Shown here in pieces: positions 44,665 to 49,105 of a stretch of DNA of 49,105 bases. The translations under genes and the position numbers were made by a program. This DNA comes from an uncultured Brachyspira sp. Its GTDB lineage: Bacteria > Spirochaetota > Brachyspiria > Brachyspirales > Brachyspiraceae. Under the pieces are notes generated by a model. That model searched no databases. It worked only from the letters and a program-made list of their open reading frames with translations, and was not told where the DNA came from. Numbering within the stretch: position 1 is the first letter of the stretch; each line of letters starts with the position of its first letter. Location of the stretch: assembly GCA_944392715.1 (NCBI GenBank), contig CALXXQ010000164.1, forward strand, positions 1 through 49,105, read 5' to 3'.

Positions 44665-45864
44665 ATGCTTAAAAAATTTATAATTTCAAATTACAGATCA
44701 TTTTATAATGAAGCCGTTTTAGATTTAACAGTACATGATAATATATCTAATAATAATTGCTATATAAAAAAAATAAATGATAATGAATATATATCAAAAT
44801 TATGTCTTTTATATGGATATAATGGTTCAGGAAAGAGCAATTTAATTAATGCTTTGAAATATATTTTTTATTCTAATAATGGCTATATAAGTTCAAGTGA
44901 TGACAGTATAAAAAAACTTTTAGATCCTAATATGATTTATAGTAAAAATGATAATAGCCGATTTTTATTAGAGTTTTATTCTTATGATGAGAGCATATTA
45001 TATTTATATGAATTAGTATTGGATAATCAAAATAAAAAAATATATTCAGAAAAATTAATAAAAAATAATGATACTATAGTTTTTGAAAGAGAATTAAATT
45101 TTATAAAAGAAGGAATATTTAATTATAATAAATATATTCCAGATACAAATACATTTTTAAGTTTTATCAATGATAGTTCAAATGATGAGATGTCTGAAGA
45201 ATACAGGGAGGAAATAAATTATTATATATCATTATTTAAGAATTTATGTTTTTTATTTCCATTTACAAATGAGGCAGATTTTTCTTCTTATGCTATAGTA
45301 GAAGCTTTTGATTATTTTAATAAATATAATATATGGGATACTTATAAAGAGCTTTTATCTTTTATAGATATAGATGATTTGAATATAGAAGATAGTATAT
45401 CTAAAAATGAATTTTCTTTTATTATTGATAATAAGAGACTTATATCTAAGCATGATATTTATAAAAATGATTTTGATGAAGCAGAATCAGAAGGAAGTAA
45501 AGTTTATGCTATTAATTTGATTTATATATTAGTTTCTATTATTAATGGTACTGTATCTATAGTTGATGAATTTAATGGAGTTCAGTCTGAATTATTAGAA
45601 TTTGTTATTAATTTATTTGGCAAGGCATTTATTAAAGATATGCAAAAAGATACTTCTCAATTAATACTTTCTACTCATGATATAACACTTATGAGTATTG
45701 ATAATACTATGCTTCATAATTATTTTTTAATAAATAAGGAAAATAATATAAGCCGTATATACCGTACAGATCATTTTGATAATTTGAATATTAATACTTT
45801 GGAAAATGAATATAGAAAGAACAGATTCGGACTTTTAAGGAAAAGGATATATTTTAATAATTAA
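44665..45864 (+). CDS. AAA_15/RloA-like ATPase, orphan paralog
   Basis: 399 aa, homologous along its length to the ATPase at 9889: KFIISNYRSFYNEAVLDL start, KLCLLYGYNGSGKSNLINAL (Walker A GYNGSGKS), the SIVDEFNGVQSELLEFVI Walker B block with the same unusual VQSE sequence, LILSTHDITLM histidine switch, and a C-terminal ENEYRKNRFGL segment. Unlike that copy it has no RloB-like gene behind it: the next gene is on the opposite strand and its end overlaps this stop by four bases. It may act alone, use the other copy's partner, or be the remnant of a pair. No clear ribosome binding site. Confidence 0.78.
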   Translation: MLKKFIISNYRSFYNEAVLDLTVHDNISNNNCYIKKINDNEYISKLCLLYGYNGSGKSNLINALKYIFYSNNGYISSSDDSIKKLLDPNMIYSKNDNSRFLLEFYSYDESILYLYELVLDNQNKKIYSEKLIKNNDTIVFERELNFIKEGIFNYNKYIPDTNTFLSFINDSSNDEMSEEYREEINYYISLFKNLCFLFPFTNEADFSSYAIVEAFDYFNKYNIWDTYKELLSFIDIDDLNIEDSISKNEFSFIIDNKRLISKHDIYKNDFDEAESEGSKVYAINLIYILVSIINGTVSIVDEFNGVQSELLEFVINLFGKAFIKDMQKDTSQLILSTHDITLMSIDNTMLHNYFLINKENNISRIYRTDHFDNLNINTLENEYRKNRFGLLRKRIYFNN

Positions 45865-47039
45865 TATTTATAAATGTATAGAGATCCTCTATTATCGTAT
45901 AATTGTTCTGATGAATTAATTTTAAAAGCGGTATTACAATCTTCTATTGATTTATCGAAATATTTTTTATCTCCTGAGTTTTTATATTTATTAAAATAAA
46001 TAGCACTTCTATTATTAAGAGCATATATATTATTATAATCAATTTTTATAATTTCATTATAATCATTTAAAGCTCTTTCAAATATATTTTCATCTCCGCT
46101 TATTTTATATTTTACAGAATATAAAGTAGCTCTATTATTAATTAATTCTACATCCAAATGATTAGCAGATAAAGCATCATTAAATATAATTAAAGCAGTT
46201 TCATAATCTTCTTCTAATTTTTTAAGTTCATATTTAATTGAATATAATATAGCTTTATTATTTGAAATATTTTCACTATAATTATATAAAGATAAAGCAT
46301 ATTCAAAATACTGATTAGCTTTAGTAAAATGTTCTTCTTTATTTTCTCTGCTGTACATTTTTGTATATAAAATACCAGCACCATTTAAAGCTAAATAATT
46401 TCTATCATCTAATTGAAACATTTTTTCTATTATTTCTAAAGCTTTTTCTTCTCTGGAATTTTTCATTTCTTTTACTAAGTTTTTGTACATTTCTTCTATT
46501 TCAAATTTAATGCTATCGCTTGAAGAAGAATCTATGACATTACTGATAGGATTCGGAGCTTTATTTTTGGTATTATTATCATTATTTGATTTAGTATTCG
46601 GTATATATGCTTCATTAGATACTGTTAAATTATTATTTGTAAAATTAAGTACCAATATAGATATAAACATAAGTACTGATATAAATAGTAATGTATAAGT
46701 AATGTTTCTTACACTTGTTTTCATAGTATAATCTATAGAGAATTTTAGAGAATTAAAATGCGGTGTAATACCCAATCTTACTTGCTCTTTTACTAAATTA
46801 GTAAATTCATTTGCTATGGCATAATTATTTAATTCTTCTTTGAAGTATAAAGTCATCATATCCATATACTTACTTTCCATTCTTAATGAAAGTGAGTTAG
46901 TAAAATTTTCCAATTCATTTTTGATTCTATTTGAAGTTCCTATACTATATATATTGAATGTAACAGAGAATATTAATAATATTATTGGAAATAATATCAA
47001 TATAAGTAAATTGATCCTTTTTATAGTTTTTTCTTTCAT
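45861..47039 (-). CDS. Membrane-anchored TPR protein
   Basis: 392 aa. Two membrane helices (about 8-30, INLLILILFPIILLIFSVTF; and about 110-132, ITYTLLFISVLMFISILVL) enclose an extracytoplasmic segment of some 80 residues. After an Asn/Ser/Lys linker, residues 175-392 carry five or so tetratricopeptide-like repeats with a recurring NNRAxxYxxKYKxSGDxxxFxxAL pattern (e.g. ALNDYNEIIKIDYNNIYALN). Probably a protein-interaction scaffold at the inner membrane. Function unknown. It is convergent with the orphan ATPase gene with a 4-base overlap. Confidence 0.75.
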   Translation of the reverse strand: MKEKTIKRINLLILILFPIILLIFSVTFNIYSIGTSNRIKNELENFTNSLSLRMESKYMDMMTLYFKEELNNYAIANEFTNLVKEQVRLGITPHFNSLKFSIDYTMKTSVRNITYTLLFISVLMFISILVLNFTNNNLTVSNEAYIPNTKSNNDNNTKNKAPNPISNVIDSSSSDSIKFEIEEMYKNLVKEMKNSREEKALEIIEKMFQLDDRNYLALNGAGILYTKMYSRENKEEHFTKANQYFEYALSLYNYSENISNNKAILYSIKYELKKLEEDYETALIIFNDALSANHLDVELINNRATLYSVKYKISGDENIFERALNDYNEIIKIDYNNIYALNNRSAIYFNKYKNSGDKKYFDKSIEDCNTAFKINSSEQLYDNRGSLYIYKY

Positions 47040-47118
47040 TTATGTAAAAAACCTTTTTATCCCTATTACAATATTCTAACATTTTAACATATTTTAATAA
47101 ATAATCAAATTTATTAAT

Positions 47119-47192
47119 CGCGTCTGAGAGGATTCGAACCCCCAACCGACGGAACCGAAATCCGCTGCTCTATCCAATTAAGCCACAGACGC
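47119..47192 (-). tRNA. tRNA-Arg (anticodon TCG)
   Basis: 74 nt on the minus strand: acceptor GCGTCTG pairs with CAGACGC, D-arm GCTTAATTGGATAGAGC, anticodon stem GCGGA/TCCGT with loop TTTCGGT giving anticodon TCG (reads CGA-type codons), T-arm with GGTTCGAATC, discriminator G. CCA is not encoded. Confidence 0.92.
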
Positions 47193-47242
47193 TTTTATAA
47201 TAAAAAATGTTGGAATAATTATCGGCAATTACCTACTATAGT

Positions 47243-47962
47243 TTACAATTTAGGAACAAATCTTAATCCCAATTGCAAACCTATATCAAAGCTGTCTATT
47301 CTTTTGACATTTGATGTTTTATAATTAATGCCTATATCATATCCAAAATATGCTCCCAAATTAAAGGCAAGTTTTTCAGTAAAGAATATAGAATAATCAA
47401 ATATGAGTTTGAAATACGGCATTATATATGATGAATAATCAGATGCTTTATATTCTTTTTTTAAATAAGTTTCTGTTTTAATTGTCTCTCCAAAAATATT
47501 AATAGTTTTTATATTTTTAGATTCATATATTCCAGAAATTGGTATTTTTATTCCGCCTCCCAAACCTACAGCAAATCTTCCAAAATTGAATTTAGGAATA
47601 ATCCCGACTTGTATGCTATGTAAATACATACTATCATATGATTCAAACTCTTCAGAGCCTCCTAATGCAGAAACATTATAAGATGATGAATATTTGAAAC
47701 TGTCATAACTGTAGCCTAATTCTCCTAAAAGACTGAATACGAAATTGTCAAAAACAAATATATATCCAATCTGAGCAGTTATTCCAGTATCAAATCCTGC
47801 TTCTGATTTTATTTTAGGCTCTGAACCCATTGATTCTTCTATTCCATTAAATATACCAAAAGATGCCCCTAAAGGAATATTTAATAAAAATTCAAAACTG
47901 CCTTTGGCAAAGGTTTTTATACTTAATAGTAGAAAAATAATAATTATTAATATCTTTTTCAT
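47243..47962 (-). CDS. Small outer-membrane beta-barrel protein, paralog 1
   Basis: 239 aa. A signal peptide (MKKILIIIIFLLLSIKTFA) is followed by alternating hydrophobic/polar strands, e.g. FEFLLNIPLGASFGIF, AQIGYIFVFDNFVFSLLGEL, FAVGLGGGIKIPIS, and LAFNLGAYFGYDIGINY, ending in SFDIGLQLGLRFVPKL. This is the pattern of an eight- to ten-stranded porin-like barrel. It is clearly paralogous to the gene 45 bases upstream. No known family name is secure. The binding site is weak, consistent with coupling to the upstream copy. Probably surface exposed. Confidence 0.75.
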   Translation of the reverse strand: MKKILIIIIFLLLSIKTFAKGSFEFLLNIPLGASFGIFNGIEESMGSEPKIKSEAGFDTGITAQIGYIFVFDNFVFSLLGELGYSYDSFKYSSSYNVSALGGSEEFESYDSMYLHSIQVGIIPKFNFGRFAVGLGGGIKIPISGIYESKNIKTINIFGETIKTETYLKKEYKASDYSSYIMPYFKLIFDYSIFFTEKLAFNLGAYFGYDIGINYKTSNVKRIDSFDIGLQLGLRFVPKL

Positions 47963-48007
47963 AAAAAAACTTAAATATAAAAACCTATGTTTTTATATAC
48001 TTAAATA

Positions 48008-48730
48008 TTATAATCTAGGAGCAAATCTTAATCCTAATTGCAAACCTATATCAAAACTATCAATACCTGTATATTCATTGTCTATAGGGCTTTTATTAGC
48101 AAGTCCAAAATCATATCCCAAATATGCACCTAAATTAAGAGCAATTTTAGAACTAAAGAAGAAAGAATAGTCAAAAGTAAGCTTCATATAAGGTATAACA
48201 TTTCTTGCAAATGAATTTTCTATATTATTTCTATTTAGTTTAATATTTGAAGTATTAGAGTTTTTTATTCCAAGTATAGTAGTATCAGTTTTTACTTCAG
48301 AAACAGCTGATACAGGTATTTTTACTCCAGCACCTATACCTATAGAAAAATCACCTATATTTATTTTAGGAAGTAAACCTATTTGAAAGCTATGAGTATA
48401 TATACTTGGATATGTTTCTAGTTTATTATTTTCATTAATACCAGATGACATATAAGTTCTATAGCTGTCATAACTATATCCAAGTTCTCCTAATATACTA
48501 ATACCTATTTTTCCAAGTCCCAACATAAATCCTAATTGTGCTGTTACTCCTGAATCAAATCCTACTTTACTTTTTAATACATCTACACCATCATAAGTTC
48601 CTGTAGGTATTCCAATAGATAAACCCAAAGGAACATTAATTATTGCCTCAAAACCGCTTGCGGCAAAAACGGTTATATTAGTTATTAATAATATAGAAAT
48701 AAGTAATAATAATTTTTTTATTTTTTTCAT
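48008..48730 (-). CDS. Small outer-membrane beta-barrel protein, paralog 2
   Basis: 240 aa with signal peptide KKLLLLISILLITNITVFA. Strand pattern and ending (SFDIGLQLGLRFAPRL) match the downstream paralog, as do FEAIINVPLGLSIGIP, FSIGIGAGVKIPVS and IALNLGAYLGYDFGL. The loops (e.g. around 165-190) differ strongly, as expected of surface loops under variation. The ATG at 48730 was chosen because AAGGAG lies six bases upstream; the longer open frame upstream starts in non-coding sequence. First gene of a two-gene unit. Confidence 0.78.
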   Translation of the reverse strand: MKKIKKLLLLISILLITNITVFAASGFEAIINVPLGLSIGIPTGTYDGVDVLKSKVGFDSGVTAQLGFMLGLGKIGISILGELGYSYDSYRTYMSSGINENNKLETYPSIYTHSFQIGLLPKINIGDFSIGIGAGVKIPVSAVSEVKTDTTILGIKNSNTSNIKLNRNNIENSFARNVIPYMKLTFDYSFFFSSKIALNLGAYLGYDFGLANKSPIDNEYTGIDSFDIGLQLGLRFAPRL

Positions 48731-48841
48731 ATTGAACTCCTTAATATATAAAATATATATTATATCAATATGTATAAATATCAAGTTATTCTACGAATGT
48801 TTGAAAGTGATATTAATTTTTTGTTATAGAAAAAAGAAAAG

Positions 48842-48916
48842 GGCGAAAGACGGGACTTGAACCCGCGACATCCAGATCCACAATCTGGCGCTCTAACCAA
48901 CTGAGCTACATTCGCC
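48842..48916 (-). tRNA. tRNA-His (anticodon GTG)
   Basis: 75 nt including the encoded extra G-1 (opposite C73), the identity element of tRNA-His. Acceptor GCGAATG/CTTTCGC with one T-T mismatch, anticodon stem CCAGA/TCTGG with loop TTGTGGA (anticodon GTG), T-arm GGTTCAAGTCC. CCA is not encoded. Confidence 0.93.
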
Positions 48917-48982
48917 ATTTTTAATAAAAAAGAATAGACCATATAATTAACTGCTTAAAGCGATAATAATTAAGGTTCTATG

Positions 48983-49056
48983 CGCGCCAGACAGGAATCG
49001 AACCTGTAACCTACTGCTTAGAAGGCAGTTGCTCTATCCAATTGAGCTACTAGCGC
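48983..49056 (-). tRNA. tRNA-Arg (anticodon TCT)
   Basis: 74 nt on the minus strand: acceptor GCGCTAG/CTGGCGC (one T-G), D-arm GCTCAATTGGATAGAGC, anticodon stem ACTGC/GCAGT with loop CTTCTAA giving TCT (AGA/AGG codons), T-arm GGTTCGATTCC, discriminator G. Confidence 0.93.
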
Positions 49057-49058
49057 AT

Positions 49059-49105
49059 TCGGGATGATGAGACTCGAACTCATAACCCCCTGCTCCCAAA
49101 GCAGG
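49059..49105 (-). tRNA. tRNA-Pro (anticodon TGG), 3' part, cut by the window edge
   Basis: The visible 47 bases on the minus strand run from the anticodon stem CCTGC/GCAGG with loop TTTGGGA (anticodon TGG) through the T-arm (ATGAG TTCGAGT CTCAT) to the acceptor CATCCCG and discriminator A. The 5' half lies outside the window. It is part of a tandem His-Arg-Pro tRNA cluster. Confidence 0.88.

Overview
The window looks like chromosomal DNA from a spirochaete, most likely Brachyspira. This is inferred from the very low GC content, AT-rich codon use, a rod gene of the spirochaete periplasmic flagellum type (flgF), two large chemoreceptors, OmpA-like lipoproteins, small outer-membrane beta-barrel paralogs and a high density of short hairpins between genes. 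The species cannot be told. No plasmid or phage backbone and no CRISPR array is visible.

Layout. 1-400: the stump of a DUF819 membrane-protein gene, broken near the left edge. 480-4181 (minus): a secondary-alcohol dehydrogenase, a cysteine-hydrolase homolog that lacks its nucleophile, and an arylsulfotransferase lipoprotein. 4353-9540 (plus): an ankyrin protein, a PseG-like/methyltransferase fusion, two OmpA-like lipoproteins and a secreted HEAT-repeat protein. 9889-11741 (plus): an AAA ATPase with an RloB-like partner. 11763-13391 (minus): a TsaC-type enzyme and a degenerate receiver-GGDEF protein. 13620-16833 (plus): aspartate kinase, a DUF4234 protein and a secreted zinc peptidase. 16945-17666 (minus): a YbaK-type deacylase and a BFD-like iron-sulfur protein. 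17915-23068 (plus): a split CHR transporter pair, a second ATPase fused translationally to a PD-(D/E)XK-like partner, and a UvrD-family helicase. 23371-24704 (minus): three small membrane proteins under a palindromic operator. 25046-33759 (plus): murA, flgF, a 960-aa chemoreceptor, alr, an alanine symporter gene with three in-frame stops, and a flavin reductase with two rubredoxin domains. 33942-37805 (minus): ruvB, an M23 peptidase and an orphan adenine methylase. 38027-42781 (plus): a chemoreceptor and lon. 42782-45864: a repeat-rich region around a VWA protein and a third, orphan ATPase. 45861-49105 (minus): a TPR protein, four tRNA genes (Arg, His, Arg, partial Pro) and two outer-membrane paralogs.

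Most interesting parts. (1) Two compact ATPase-effector modules, one RloA/RloB-like (9889-11741) and one ATPase plus PD-(D/E)XK-like protein (19151-20991), together with an orphan paralog of the first ATPase (44665-45864); these are candidate defence systems. (2) A family of strikingly G/C-rich intergenic palindromes (23086-23299, 42971-43187, 44481-44584), two near-identical C-tract motifs able to form quadruplexes (5049-5065, 9605-9621) and a CGCACG-ended module. In this AT-rich DNA they look like a mobile or regulatory repeat family. (3) A symporter gene broken by one TGA, one TAG and one TAA with no frameshift. (4) A probable ATT start codon for the M23 peptidase, coupled to ruvB.
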